Source: Acanthaster planci (taxonomy: Eukaryota > Echinodermata > Asteroidea > Valvatida > Acanthasteridae). From it: a stretch of DNA of 64,000 bases. Positions 1-13,200 of the stretch are shown piece by piece. Position 1 is the first letter of the stretch, and each line of letters starts with the position of its first letter. The notes under the pieces are model-generated. The model had not been told where the DNA came from. It searched no databases and saw only the letters and a program-made list of their open reading frames with translations. The stretch spans positions 778,685-842,684 of the forward strand of contig NW_019091406.1 of the NCBI RefSeq assembly GCF_001949145.1, written 5' to 3'. The translations under genes and the position numbers were made by a program.

Positions 1-2275
1 AAACAAGACGTATGAGCACACGTTGTTGTCGGAGAATATCATGTTTGATACCCACTACAGGTCATGTGACATACCGGAAGTGGGCACAATCGTTCTATGA
101 GCACAGCTATATAGACCTTTTTCACCCACAAGACTGGATTTCGCTAAACGTAAACAATACCACCACGTGTGGACCGCCTTGGCCATGGTGATCGCCTATA
201 TTCCTACGGGCATCTTCCACCACGTACAAGCGCACGTGTGAACGCTGCACGCTTGACTAGTTTATCTTGAATACATAGATTACCATCGCAACACTACGCA
301 TTCATTCCCGTCACAACACACTGCGGTCCGGCACGGTTGTGACATCACAGGAAAAAGGTCTATAGGCCTACCCACAAAGTGGTACGGTATCCAGGCAACC
401 ACCAGAGTGGGATTATTGGAAGGGCCTAGGAGTTTACTCAAGAGGACATTGCTCGGTTTCAATAAAGCTTCAAGAAACTGAGGTGAAATCAGGCAAATAT
501 ATTTATGGAGGAGGCCGATGCGCTCCTGGCATTATCTAGTGCTTGTAACTTTGATTCAAATTAGGTTCATTTGTTAATCATCTATGTTAATTGAGCTGCT
601 CTGGACCAGATCAAAATGTTAACTTGGCTGCCAATTTTCTCTGAAGTTGCATGTTATGTGAGTTATCATAAAATTATCATAAAATTATTATAAAATTAAT
701 AGTTTCTTACAAATGGTGTAGTAAATTGTAGAGTGGGTTAAAGGGATTATCTAGAATGGGACTGTACAAATCTGTGATGTGGGTTGGAGTACCAATGCAT
801 TTTAGAAAAACTGGGTACCAATCTCATGGAACTATCACCATGGACATTTTCAAGAGTAAACAGACTACCAGTCAAAATGCTATGCAATGTGTATTGCAAG
901 CAACGGGTTCCCAGCCACTTTTTTTTTTACTGGGCGCATAAATCTAAGTGATAATTTTTCTGCTTTTAAAGAAGTTCCTTGCAATTGGACCCAGGCATTA
1001 TTAGCATTATATAAAGAGATGAAAGTTGTTACATGAGTTAATGTGAGTTAGCTGCGGGCCAAACCTTCCATGCGCTTTGGTTTTGGATGACTGCAGCATG
1101 CTTACGGCAGTGTCATGCTCAGTGCAATGCCATCTGACGGCCCATGGGTAACGGTACAAACACACTATAATCAATTTTCCAGATGTCCAGTAACACCTGC
1201 CATACTTCCCCCAACACAGACCAGAGATCAAGAGAAAACTAGCACACAAAGTCTCCTGACCTCCCCGCTGTTGGCTGCTTATTTTCCAATCAAAACATGG
1301 TCTGGGGGTTAGGAGGCCACATCAGATCCCTTAGCACCAGAATCTGATGAACTGGTTCCCGTCACAGGGTTCCCACAGAAATCTGAACACCATATTTCAT
1401 GACTTTTTGAAGGCCTTTCCGGGACGTTACCGTGGAAACCCTGCCTCGTCGGTCCATTCACGTCCTCGAATGGGCTGCTCTTTCTTGCGTGTTCACCAGG
1501 TGCTCATGCACAGTACCAGACAAACCGGGTTTTCACCCATGGGTAAATCCTTGCGTCCCGCACCTAGTGGAGACCAACGACAGCAGCTCACACGAGAAGG
1601 TGCATGGACCGGTGAGGTGTTTCACTCTGGATCATGAATATGCATGAGGTATGGTAATTAAGGTTGCCACAACGGCACTAGGGCGGCGGCAGGACTGGAG
1701 ATTCTGCACCAGTTTTTCTCTGACCACAAAACCGCAATGAGGTTAAGGGGTGAGCTGCTCTCTGTATACCCTGTCGTCACCAAACCAAAACTGCCCCTTT
1801 TTAGTAGCCATAATTAGGCTTGCTTGACAGTATATAAGGGCGGATCCATCAGGTGTCCCCATGCACCTCTCTACGCGTACATATGTATGAGCTCTATGCT
1901 TAAGTGCACCCTCACCTGCGACGAGGACTACGATGAAATAGCAATGCCATTGCCACACAAGCACGACCTCACGAGTCTGTGCATTTTAAGACTGAGATTC
2001 CCCACATTAAGTACACACCTGCTGTAAGAAACATAAAGCGCCCTCTATCATCTTCGCACCAAGGTGAACGGTGTATACTTGTATTCTTGATCGATAAGAT
2101 CCGGAATGTTCCCCATGCACATGAAACATTCAGACTTAACAGGTTGGAGATATGGTTGGGTTCCTGCATTTGAGGTAGCATACATGTACATCTGTGCTGT
2201 GTACCGTAAGAACCCATGGGCCGCCGTTAGTCTCCAAAACAGCAAAATTGGAAGATTGCCTCACAGTACCTTTAC
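1..2275. other. Non-coding, probably intron downstream of the last visible POU6F-like exon
   Basis: I looked on the minus strand for the next exon, which must begin in phase 1, and for POU-specific or homeodomain residues. I found none. Open frames here are short, overlap on both strands and have no splice-consistent ends. The donor at 2274-2275 is clear, so the rest of the gene most likely lies left of the window. Confidence 0.5.
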
Positions 2276-5200
2276 CTGATGAGCTACCCGTCACCGTCGC
2301 TGTGTTATTTGTGGGCGAAGAGGGCGCTTTCACCTGGGCAGCTGTCACCTGATTGTTGGCCTGGGTGGTGACTAATGTACTCCCGACGACTGCCTGCGTC
2401 ACCACCTGGCCACCGATGAGCTGCTGGACGCCAGCCGCTTGCGCGCCAGTGGCCTGACCGGCCCCGACGATGACGGGGCTCTGCGTGGTGATGAGCTGCT
2501 TAGGGAGGCCATGACTGGCCAGCAGCTGGCCAGTGGAAGCCAGCCCGTGGGCCGCTATCTGCTGGCTGGTCAGGCCGGCTGCAGCCGGATCGGTGGTGGC
2601 CGCCGTGGTGCTGGCCGCGGCGGCCGGCACAGCCGCTCGCTGCGTGGTGGTCAGGACCGGCGTGGCAGTGGTCTGTTGGTTGGTGGCCCCCAGCTGACCT
2701 ACTTGGGTCAAAGGTGGCGCGCTGACCATGGTGGCTAGACCAGCTGCCGCTAAGGCTCTCGCTGAGGAATTTAATCCTGGAGACAATGTACATGCAAATT
2801 AATCGGAAAAAACATTAACATCATGAAGCTGATATTGACAATTTCATAACGTGCCTTGCAGCATCACATCTAATACTGATCTTGCTTAAAAATAACATTC
2901 ACAAGTTCTCACACTGTATCTTATATAATGCTTACAATGCCCACGTTTTTCATGTTCAAGAACCAAAGTCATTTTGGAAAACAAATAGGAAATACATGTA
3001 TTTATAATTCATGCAAGACTTAGTTTGTAGACTTGTTTGTAATTTTATTTAACCCTTTCGCTCCGGGAGACGTCGACAGCCGCCGTTTTGTGTGAGGATT
3101 AGTGCACAGCGCTCATACACTCTATTCATAATGCACGTGCGGTTTCAATGCGGGCCTGCTGCTGGACAGGGCTTTGGATACTGGGCATACTGCAGCCCAG
3201 CAGTCGCGGTCAAAAGAATCCCGGCGTGAATGGGTTAAAGCGCTGGAAAAAGAAGGAGAAAGGATCCCATGCAATGATTCTCCAGGCCAACGTTTCAGCA
3301 ATATGTAGACAAAGGTGTGCCTCACCTATCATAAAGACCCTACTGCACAGTTCCTGTAATTCTGGGCCCAAAGTGGGCGGGGATTCACCTCGTCCCCCCC
3401 CCCGCCTTTCATACCTGTGGCATTCATCAGCATCTGGGGCAGCGGGAGTTGACCCAGCCCGGTCTGGCTGGCTAGAACTGACATGGAGGGCAGCGGGGTG
3501 GTAGCGGCGGTAGTCGTGGCGGGCTGTGCGGCAGCCGCGGCACTGGTGCTGCTGCTGCTGGTGTACTGCTTGCTGAGCGAGGTGACGGAGGTGGTTTGCG
3601 TCAGACCTGCGGGGCAATGGGGAGGGAAAAAACAAAGGCCAGTAGGAAATCGAAAAAAATGTCCTTCTGCTGGTCCAACATTTTCATCAGTCACGTCACT
3701 TTGACAAGGAATTCGCAATGAGCAGTCATACTTGTGACAACAGCAAATAGTGGTAAGTTGGCCATGGACATCAGTGGCCGTTTACTGGCTGATACTTGGG
3801 GTCACTGGCAAACACTGTTGGCCTCAAAATCAATGGCCTTTGAGAAAAAACCAGTTTTGAATGCTGGTGGCCACCAACTGGGCTCCACCAATGGCCAGCA
3901 AAATAAAAACCTTTTCAACAACAAATTTCAGCCCACTTGAACGAAGCGGGGAACTGTCCTTACCTGCGAGAGCTGACGTGACATTGGTCTGGCTGGCAGC
4001 CCCAGTCGAGGCGTTGGCCATCGTGGGCACCACCCCGCCAATGTTGGCTGCCAGTAGCTGGCCACCGCTGGTGGGGATGAGGAACTGGATGCCGCCCGAG
4101 GTCTGGGCCAGGCTGACAGGGATAGTCAGGATCTGCTGCTGGCCGGCCGCGTTGGTGATGGGCAAGGTCAGGACCTGCTGCTGGCCGGTAGCATTGTTGG
4201 ACGGGATGGTGAAGATCTGTTGGGCTGCCGACAGCTGCCAATGACAAGACACAATTCCAACTTCTCCAAAACTGCACCATAAGTGTCCCTTATGACTGTA
4301 TGTACGTTACTTGGGAAAAGATTCTTGTTGAACTGGCCTCTGTTAGTGTTACTAGCCTAGTCTAGTTGTTTGGCCAGCCAGTACCACATCTGCACTATGA
4401 ACAACAAGTCATACTCTGGTTCCAACCTTGTGGCATGCCACTGAATAACTGATCCGGATCACAAACAAACAGGAGTAGATGTACAGTACGTTGATTTTTA
4501 CAAGTGACGATCCTTCACTCATGTGTACATGTACCCACAGACCTACCAAGAACATGTTTTGATAGATTTCAAGTGACAATGCTTTCTGGATTTTATTTGA
4601 TGCACACTGCTGTAACTCTACAAGGGTTTAGACACTACACACTGGCTGTAACATTTATCAAGCTAGTTCGGACTGCCAGCACCAATTCAAATCTGTGTTA
4701 ATTTTCAGGTGGTGTACCTACACCTTATAGTACACTATTATGGAAGCATCAGAGCAGGTGGAACAGGTTAGACTCGAACTGCTTTGAGACAGTGTCAAAC
4801 TTGTTTGAGTAGCGCAAATCATCTTTAACTTGGCTTATGTTAATAGTGGGAAGTGGCTCGACTTGGTATACATCTAACCTGGTTGGTTAAGACCTGCTGG
4901 GGTGACTGCAGTGTCTGTATGGGCGGAGACAACAGGAGCTGCTGGGTGGAGGTGGAGTTGCCTAATGATGCGGGAATCGTGGTCCCGAGGCCTGGGATGA
5001 ATACCAGGAACAATGTCAAGTAATACAAAATATATACAATGTGTATCCATTGTAGTTCCTTCAGCTTCAATACAGCCTAAAGGTCAATCCATACATGCAC
5101 CTCGGGTGAATGTGAGCACGAGGTGAATTTGACATCAGAAAGCAAGTGCAGTAAAATTTGCTCAAATTAAAGGCCAGTTTACACCTGGGGCAAAGGCAAA

Positions 5201-7154
5201 CACTAATGAGTAACTGTGATGCCAGATCAAACACTCGTGCTGTAAATTTAAAAAGGGTGAAATGAAGAACACTTGTGTACTTTATTTACAAAATATACAA
5301 TTTTGCTAGGAACGCATTTAGAGTCCATCAGTAGCATTGGCAAAAAATTTGCTCAAAAATTGACTAGTCACCAATAACTGTAAACAGAGGATTGGGTGTA
5401 TTTTGGGGCTGGATGTGTCTGAAGGGGCCCTGGGTTCTTTTTAAGTTCAAATATTTACATACAACTAATGATACTTATTTGTTTCAGTTCAGTTATAATT
5501 TTCTTTTTTGGGGTTTACTGTGTGCGGGTCTTTTTGTATTAATTTTAGTTGCTATTTTTAACTAGTGTAATACGCTTATGAACAAGCATGTCCTGGAGAA
5601 AGCGCAACATTGATTTAAATATTATTATTATTATTATTATTGGGTGCCCGACACAACAAAAAATCACAAATTTGTAGGATTTAGCTCAACAGAAGGACAG
5701 CAACTCAAAAGCCCTGATATTTGCTTTGTACAGCGCAAGTGAGAACTCTGCCCTCCAATTTGCAAAGGCCCAAAAGCATCCCCCCACATCAAAAAAATGA
5801 CGACCTGCGTTTGTGTGGTAGGAACGCGAGGGAAAACCTGACTGCAAGTGGCTGGGACAGGAATCAAGAACCGTTCCATCTGGCACCGGTAGGGATTTAA
5901 CGAGAATTCAACATTCCATGAGAAGGAAAATGTCACACTCAACGTGTGAAATCTGATTGGATCTGGCGTGAGAAGAGAATCAAACGGTGCCCCTGTAAGA
6001 ATTTGTTGGACTTGCCTTGGGCAAGAATCAAACCCCCCCCCCAAAATTTCACTTGTAAGAATTTCTGAGATTTGGCACTGGCCGGAAATCAAACAATTTC
6101 CAAGAGTAGGGAAATGTCGTGAGAGGAGAATGAAACATTGCCAACTCCACTTGAAGGAAATTGCTCAATCAGGCATGAGAGAGGAGGAGGCAATCCTCGG
6201 GTGTAGCACAGGACTACAATTAAACAGTGCCAATTCCACTTATAGGAATGTTTTGGACTTCATTATTTTTGTGAGAGTTTCTTGGCTTGGGTATTGACAA
6301 GGTATCCAACAGGAAGAGTTCCATAAGTAAGGAAATGTCAGACTCGGCAGCATGAGAGGAAACGAAAAACAGTGCCCATGACACCTGTTAGTAATTGTTG
6401 GATTCAGCACTAGAGAGAAATTAAAGTGCCCAGCCCCATATCGCAGGAAATTGTTGGATTATTAACCTTTCAACCCCGACTGGAACGCTTGCTTGGTGGG
6501 ACTGATTACCATACCGCTGCGGATGGCCTGACCACCGGTGGCGCTCTGCATGGCCAGCAGCAGCTGGTCCGACGCGCTCTGCGGCTTGGCATTGGAGGTC
6601 GTCTTCAAGGTCATCTGGCCCGACACCATGGGATCCTGGGAGGACAAAATCCACATGGTTAGGATTAGCGCACACATTTATTACGGGCACCACGGCAACG
6701 AGGATTAAGTCTGAAATTTTACAGATGTTTTCTTCAGCAGAATTATTATTATTAGGGTATTAGCTCTACAAACACCAAAGTCATTGCTAAGGAATGTGGC
6801 AAAATTCCCCACTGACTGGGGAATGTTCCAACTGTGTACCCCCTTAAAGCGGGCACATTCTCTTTAACAGACAACATGTGCCACTTATTTTTTTAATAGT
6901 CCATCAAACAGAAAAGTGGACAGCAAATGAATATATCCCTGTACACGTACATGTACTAACACATCAAGATTCTTCATGCAAACTCACTCCTTACAGAAGT
7001 TTCTTTGGGAGGAAAGAACCTTGAAACCAACCTGTGTGCCAGTGATGACGTTAGCCACACTCACAGAGGGAAGGGCGCCGGAGATGGTAACAGCCGGGTC
7101 CAGTTTGCCATTGCCAACTATGTGCTGGTTGGCCGATTCTCCGTCCATGATCAT
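2276..7154 (-). CDS. POU6F2-like: N-terminal coding exons of a probable POU class 6 transcription factor (partial)
   Basis: Six minus-strand exons join in phase: 7032-7154 (start), 6467-6635, 4879-4991, 3964-4234, 3415-3606 and 2276-2776. They encode 456 residues starting MIMDGESANQHI. Junction phases agree throughout (0, 1, 0, 1, 1, then 1 at the left end), and all exons have AG acceptors and GT donors. The protein is rich in Gln, Thr, Ala and Ser, like a transactivation region, with motifs such as QQVLTLPITNAAGQQQ and IQFLIPTSGG in exon 4. No DNA-binding domain is present, because the gene continues past the left edge. An in-frame TAA just upstream of the ATG supports this start. The POU6F assignment rests on similarity of the LTLP/Q-rich motifs to vertebrate POU6F N-termini and on the head-to-head position next to VPS41, matching human VPS41-POU6F2. 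Another Q-rich factor (SP or POU2 type) is possible. The exon structure is secure; the identity is about even odds. Confidence 0.72.
3049..3238. mobile_element. TTAA-flanked MITE (piggyBac-like), 182 bp
   Basis: The element begins TTAACCCTTTCGCTCCGGGA and ends with its near inverse, TCCCGGCGTGAATGGGTTAA. The ends match at about 18 of 21 positions counting the flanking T. Both sides carry TTAA (3049-3052 and 3235-3238), the target-site duplication of piggyBac transposons, whose ends start with CCC. The core is 3053-3234, with no coding capacity. It sits in an intron of the POU6F-like gene, between the exons at 2276-2776 and 3415-3606. Boundaries are seen directly; the superfamily is inferred. 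Confidence 0.7.
5880..6460. repeat. Degenerate tandem array, unit roughly 60-70 bp
   Basis: The intron left of exon 6467-6635 holds repeated, diverged copies of a unit. Shared pieces are gaatcaaac, agtgcc, ccacttgtaaggaa and a tttggac/tggcac stretch ending in a gag/gagagga run. About eight to nine copies can be picked out by eye, with variable spacing and insertions. The array stops a few bases before the donor of the neighbouring exon. There is no coding signal. The period is approximate. Confidence 0.5.
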
Positions 7155-7213
7155 GGGGTCCAGTGATTAGATTGGTCACTGGGATCTGAGGCTCCTCCCC
7201 TTGGCAACCAATC
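7155..7213 (-). other. 5' UTR part of the first coding exon of the POU6F-like gene
   Basis: Upstream of the initiator ATG (7152-7154) the exon extends to a strong acceptor. A pyrimidine-rich tract followed by CCACAG puts the exon edge at 7213. A weaker AG would put it at 7185. The segment has an in-frame TAA before the ATG, so it is leader sequence and must be joined to a far upstream non-coding exon. A different frame is open across it, but it hits a stop before the donor and does not match the phase of the next exon. Confidence 0.5.
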
Positions 7214-9946
7214 CTGTGGACAGTAAGAGAAAGCAAGCATGTGATTGAATACGTGTAAATTGGACATGTTGATGTTGCGACAATGGCACGGGCTTGCACA
7301 TGACATAATGAAACAACTGCTGAAACAAAACTTGCAGAATCTATCGTACATGTCCTACTGTCAATTTCAAAAGTAGGGAGAAGTTGGTCACACAGATTAA
7401 TACTTTCAGACATTGTGGGGCTCTTATTACATTTACAAGAGCTTTTGTGCGATCTCCACATGCCAAATTTCAAAGCCATATGATAAATAAGATCAGTGAC
7501 AAAAGGAAGGAGCACCTTCTACACATGATTTTTCTGAAAAAGTCCGACAACACATACCCATATGTACAAAGGAACAAAAGTGAGGCTGCACTTGCAAACT
7601 GTAACAAAAGTGAGGCTCAACTTTCAGACGGGGTTAAAAGTGAGTCTGCTAAAAGCAGACTTTACACACTATCACTTCATACATGGAGAGTGTTATACAG
7701 CCACTGCACAAGAGCCACTTGACCAAAATTTGCCAGTCCAGCCTCCTTTTCAACTGAACCATGAAGAGAGCCCATTACACACAAGTACCATGTGTGTACC
7801 CACAGACCTACAACTGTGCACAGATGAAGTACATGTATATGTCCTCCTGCATGTATGGCATGTACATGTACATGCATAATAAAGTGCCATTTAAACACTG
7901 ACTTTCACATATGGTGACCAATATTGAAACTGAAATTACGGGCAGGGGCTGCATCATTTAAAAGGATTACGCCTGGAAATGTCGCACAGGTCATGACATC
8001 TATTGCTTTGGTTTTTTTTTTCGAATGTTGCTATTTGGAATATGTCTAACGCAAATGCCCTTTACTGGAGAACAAATGTCGTTATTGCTGACTTACATGT
8101 ACATGTAAATGTGACAGGTCCAACAAAATGAGTCTTAAAGCCATTTGTCCCAGTCATATCAGTGGTACATGTATTTACATGTACATGTGCATTTCAATCT
8201 GGATTACAATGAGCAAACTGAGCTCTTTCTTTTAACATGACATTCTCGTGGAAAACGGCCAGTACATGAGAAACACACTACCGGTAATTCCCTACATGTA
8301 CGTAAGTTTACATGCCCAGGGATATTACCAAAAATGTAGGCCCCACATGTAACATAGCGCAAAGTGCTCTCAAAAGGCCATTGACTCCAAAGTTGTTCTG
8401 ATGACTTGGGATTCAGTTTGTTAGGTTGGGTTGCAAATTCATTTTGAGGCAAGTCACAGGATTGTTGGGTACTGGTACGGTACATCTTCACCTTTGGCCC
8501 TTCATGCAAGAACTCTGCAAGCAGTGCATTTGGTACGCGACAAACTGCCATCATTCCCGGTAATGTATAGTCCACAAGTGCATTTCAAGCAATCTTAGCG
8601 AGTCACATGCACTTTTACGCTAAATTTATGTCCTCTTCCACGGCTTTCTGCGTGTTTTCACCAAATGCCGTGGCTGACTACATTCCGATGTCTATAGTCT
8701 GATTCATACAGTACTAGCACGAGCTGATCGGGGAATTTTTTTGACGACTGCACTGATACAGTGTAACTAGAGCTCAATTTTTTGTTCCTAAAAATTCACT
8801 TTGGAACCATTCCAAATTTCTGGGGACTTGCAACATACACGTTCATGTTTAATGTATTCCCAGAAACACCCCGGTATGTACATGCACGTAATCGTACCTG
8901 CACCTTTCCAATTGTGAGTTGAATGCAAACTTGTCGAGGGTTGATGTGGTTTTCAGACACAAATCCAGTCACAGCTTCATGAATATGTACATACTCGAAC
9001 AACCTCAGGGCTAGCATGCTTGCAGATGGGATGGCCTAATAAACATGTACATGTACATGTGGTGCAGGCAATCTATCACTGCACTGAGAACGTTTACGGT
9101 AACACCTCCGCAGTGCACTAGACGTTAGTATTCTGTGGCCAACTATCGCACCCCTCTCCATCAAAGAAAGTCCGCATGTCCTCATGTCGATTATATTAAT
9201 TCTGCATCGCTGAAGAATATCCAGAAGTACAAAATTTCCAGACCGAGAGTAGTTTCTTCAAGACACCAGGTGATATTTGCGAGGCAAAGACCAAACCGGG
9301 AGAAAAAAGAAGACGGAGAAAAAAAAAAACCTGCCCCTTGGGGAAATTCAACTATTGATCGTCACAGGACGCCTCAGTTTACCAGTCAAGATGGGCCTAC
9401 AGTTGTACAATGTACGTGCTTGCCAGTCAAAAAAGGCAGGGAGATATATATTGGGCAACCTGTCGTAAATTCCGGTCACGAGGGCCTGGGATCTATAGTT
9501 AGGGATGTTGGACAGAAAATAGCAGGCAAAAAAACAGGAGTGCACTCCAGAGGGCAAATATTCAACAGTGGGATGTTTCTTTGGTATTTAGCAAATTTCT
9601 CGTCAGGGCACAAAAGAAAAGAAATCGCGCTTCTTGGGCACGGAATTAATTCTATTCATTCCCCCCCCCTTTCGAGGGGGAGATCAGGCTGATTTGGCTT
9701 TTTTTTGGTTGAATTTTCTGTTTGGAAAAATCTCTTTTGCACAAATTCTGATGAACCCATCGTCATTTTTTTAAACAGATGGTAAAACAAAATTCTATAA
9801 ACATTTTTAAGATCGCTCCTTCGTTTTACATCATTGCCATAATTTTTTTGTCTCCTTATTTCTGCACAGTACATGTATCCACTCAACCCTGTAATTTGTA
9901 AGATTTTCCCAAAACAAAACCACTGGGAATATTCTATACATTACAA

Positions 9947-10234
9947 CCCTCATATGCAAAGACACATTCTTGACACAGTTGTCCTATCAGTCAAAACCAG
10001 TCAAATTTCCCATACATGTATGTGTCTGTGTACTGGGGCAAATCAAGTGGAAGCAATTTTTGACTGTTTCTGACGGTTCCAGCAAAAGGAGACCCTCCTA
10101 TGCAAAGATACATTTTTGACACAGTTGTCATATCAGTCAAAATCAGTCAAATTTCCCATATGTGTCTGTGTACTGGGGGAAATCAAGTGGAAGGAATTTT
10201 TGACCGTTTTTGACGGTTACAGCAGAAGGAGGGG
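9947..10234. mobile_element. Tandem doublet of a ~145-bp TTAA-type MITE family
   Basis: Two adjacent copies, 9947-10092 and 10093-10234, share about 85-90% of bases by eye, including the CCCTC start, tatcagtcaaa, gtgtctgtgtactgggg, aatcaagtggaag and tttgacggtt. The second copy ends GGAGGGG then TAA, the inverse of its CCCTCC start. Related copies occur at 33691-33810 (inverted, with TTAA before CCCTCC and an internal deletion) and at 53592-53734 (ending GGAGGG then TTAA). The ends suggest a piggyBac-like MITE; the TTAA is degraded at this doublet. Confidence 0.6.
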
Positions 10235-13200
10235 TAAATTACTTGAGGTGTGCTGGAATACTGTACGTGTACAGCCATTACTCATTTAATTCACTCAACA
10301 CCTAGACAATGGCACCCTATGCGTCACAGAACTCCAAGTCTTTACAAATTTCAAAAACTGAGCATAAATAGTTCCTGCTATTTTAATAACATCGTAACTG
10401 TCAATTTATCACTTATCAATAAGCGTGTGCTGTACCTATGTACCTTTTCTTTCCAAATCAATAACACGGACAAAAAGATACAGGCTATGCAACTGCAAAG
10501 TCCTTTATAAAAACAACAGTAAACGGGTAAAAAGTCGGCCTCTGAGGACTCCATATTAAAAATGTTACACCATAAACTGGGGTGTTCAATAACATACTGT
10601 CGTAAAAGTAAAAAAGGCACAACGTCGGCAAAAATACACACATTGAGAATCTTTCCCAATTCTCACACCCACTGTGTGTTTGAGAGTAGGCCACATGTGT
10701 GCATCATCAAGCCAGACGGTGCCGTCTTTTTCCTCGAGACAATTTCACGTACAAATATTTTTTCGCTGTGAGATCCTTATCGCAATTGATATGTGACGCC
10801 TGGGTAAACCGCGAAGCTCCAGTCCGGGGCCAGGGGGCAAGACGCTGTCGACACGCCTACTCTAACTGTCGTAATTGCTACATATTCCACCAAGGATGCG
10901 AAGCGATTGCGCCAGATCCCATTTCCCACTCTCCCCACGAGCAGGATGGGCGACAGAACATCTTCTACACTCCTCCGACCCCTTCCAAGCACGACACAGC
11001 TGGAAAATTAACAATTAAAAAGCCCTAAGGCCCTCCAAAAATAACTGAAAAAAATTAGCACTGGCTCCCAATAAACCCAAGTCCCTCACTGTCAATCAGA
11101 GCGGTAAATGGAGAACTTTCTGAACGCAAATATTGTGAGGGCTCTGGCTTAAAAGAAACATTTCAACACCTGTCAGTGCTGGTTATGCATGTGTTTCATA
11201 CATTGCTCCAATATTGTAAGTACATAAACATCGTCCCAACCCCTAAGTAGATAGACCGTCCATATGGTCTTTGGGATCGATATTTCAGGCCAAGACATTT
11301 TGCTCCGAGAGAGGAGATTGCAGAGCATTATGGGCCCCATCTTTCTGATCGGGGGAAAAGGGGCTATAGTTTAATTCGGCAACCAGAATTTGAGGTCATT
11401 ACTGCAGAGGCACAACGTTTGTGGGCAGGTGAACAGGCATACAATGAATGCCTCTTTGACCAATAGGGCAAAGTGAGCCGTTGCACGTGAGATGCCATCT
11501 CCTCAGATTAGTCTATCGGCCTCGAGCAGAAGCACCCCTCATTGGTTGAAAAGAGCTGCATCGGTTGGGAGTGTTCAATTTGTTGGTACTGATACGACTG
11601 TGACAAGTGCATTTCCTAGTCGTTCATGAACCAGTGAAGTTAAGTTCTGACCAAAGGAGCCTCTATTGCCGAGAAAAAAGAACCCCCTCTTGGTCCCACT
11701 TGAGGCCAATAGGATCATCCCCCCCCCCGGTAGTTTTTGGCACCACTCACAAAACGAATTACATTTAGAATCAAAATCTGGCATCGCTTTCCAACGTTAT
11801 CTAACATGTAACAGAGCGCCGGGAATCACTTCCAAAAATTCCCCAAACTCGGCAAAATAATTTGGCAGACATACAGTTGAGGGCGGGAATGGAAATCATA
11901 CAGTGGTGCACCGTCAATCAAATCAGAGGTGGGAGCAGGGAGATGAATCCCTCCCACAGCCTGACCAGGGGCAGATACGCTGGATGATTTATACTTGCCT
12001 CGTAATCCTTGGAAACCAGGGTGGACCTGACAATACTGGGAGGGAAGGGTCTGTGGAAAGTTGATGCTGCATTGTCACAGACACATCAGTTGTCGTAAAA
12101 TGCAGCTTCCATACCACAAATGTTTACATTAATTTGCCGGGACTTCTTTCTATGTGTGTTCTGGGTAGCACGCCGATTTTCCAGAGACCTGCAGATTTGG
12201 GCCTTTTTAATGCACATGTACATGTATCATGTGTATGTGTATATGATGTGCCATGCGCGATATCCACAAAAAGGTAAACACACATGCACCGGTAGATTGT
12301 GCGGGTGGTTTGCATTGCCATGATCATGATATTTATTTTGGTGGTCAGATGTGTTTGGTTTTTCTGATAATTTGTTTGTGTTATTTCTTTTGTTTCTACC
12401 ATTGCCATAGCGATAGTTTCAGGGCACTTTCACCAGTGGTATAAATCCTCCATTACCTTTCAAAGTGAAAAAAAAAATGTGTTCCCTCTCCAACATGACA
12501 TCCACAAGTTCGCATCCGCAAATAGCTGGCTTACTTCTTGAGCAGAGATACAAGGCAAATTTATAGAGTCCATTTATTTTCCCCAAATAGTAAAAATTTA
12601 TTTGCGCATTGTATACCTTTCTCAAATTACACCTTGCATCTCAACAGCCAACATATGCTCCTGTGGAGAAACTATCACATCCATCTATCTAGCCAGCAAG
12701 CGACAGAACGACTCAAAATCCAAAGTGCCTTTTTCGGAAACACTCACCTGATCCAATTTGTTGACGTAATGCATAGTGGCCTTAATTTCTTCTCGGTACC
12801 AATAACTTTCTTTCCTTTACGTTTCCTTCTCTCTCCCCCCCCCACCCTTTCCTCTCTCGTTTTCGTCTGCCCTGCCGTGTTCTTTCTGGTATCCTGGCAA
12901 TTCAGCCATTTCAGAAATAGTCTGCCCGCCATCAATCATGAGCCACTTAATATCGCCAAAGACAGGCGCAAACACTTCCTAGGGTGTGGAAACGTTGCCA
13001 TCGCCATTGCGTAAAGCTTGGACACAATGCAACGTGCCAAATGACTGGCAAAGTTAAACCTTCCAAATGGCTTTTGCACGCCGTTTGGACCATTAACGCT
13101 GCAAAAACCAAAATTTCCATTCAACAAATGAGAATTTGTTGGGTTTTTTTTCAGGAGAGACAAGCAAAAGCTTTTCAAGCACTCAAACTTTTTTCTTGAA

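Noticed and set aside
2439-2738. Plus-strand Arg/Gly-rich frame
   Set aside because: It is the antisense shadow of the 501-bp POU6F-like coding exon, which has splice sites in phase with its neighbours.
9135-9692. 185-codon plus-strand open frame
   Set aside because: It has no recognisable domain, no matching splice context and mixed low-complexity composition. A frame of this length is expected about once by chance in 64 kb read in six frames.
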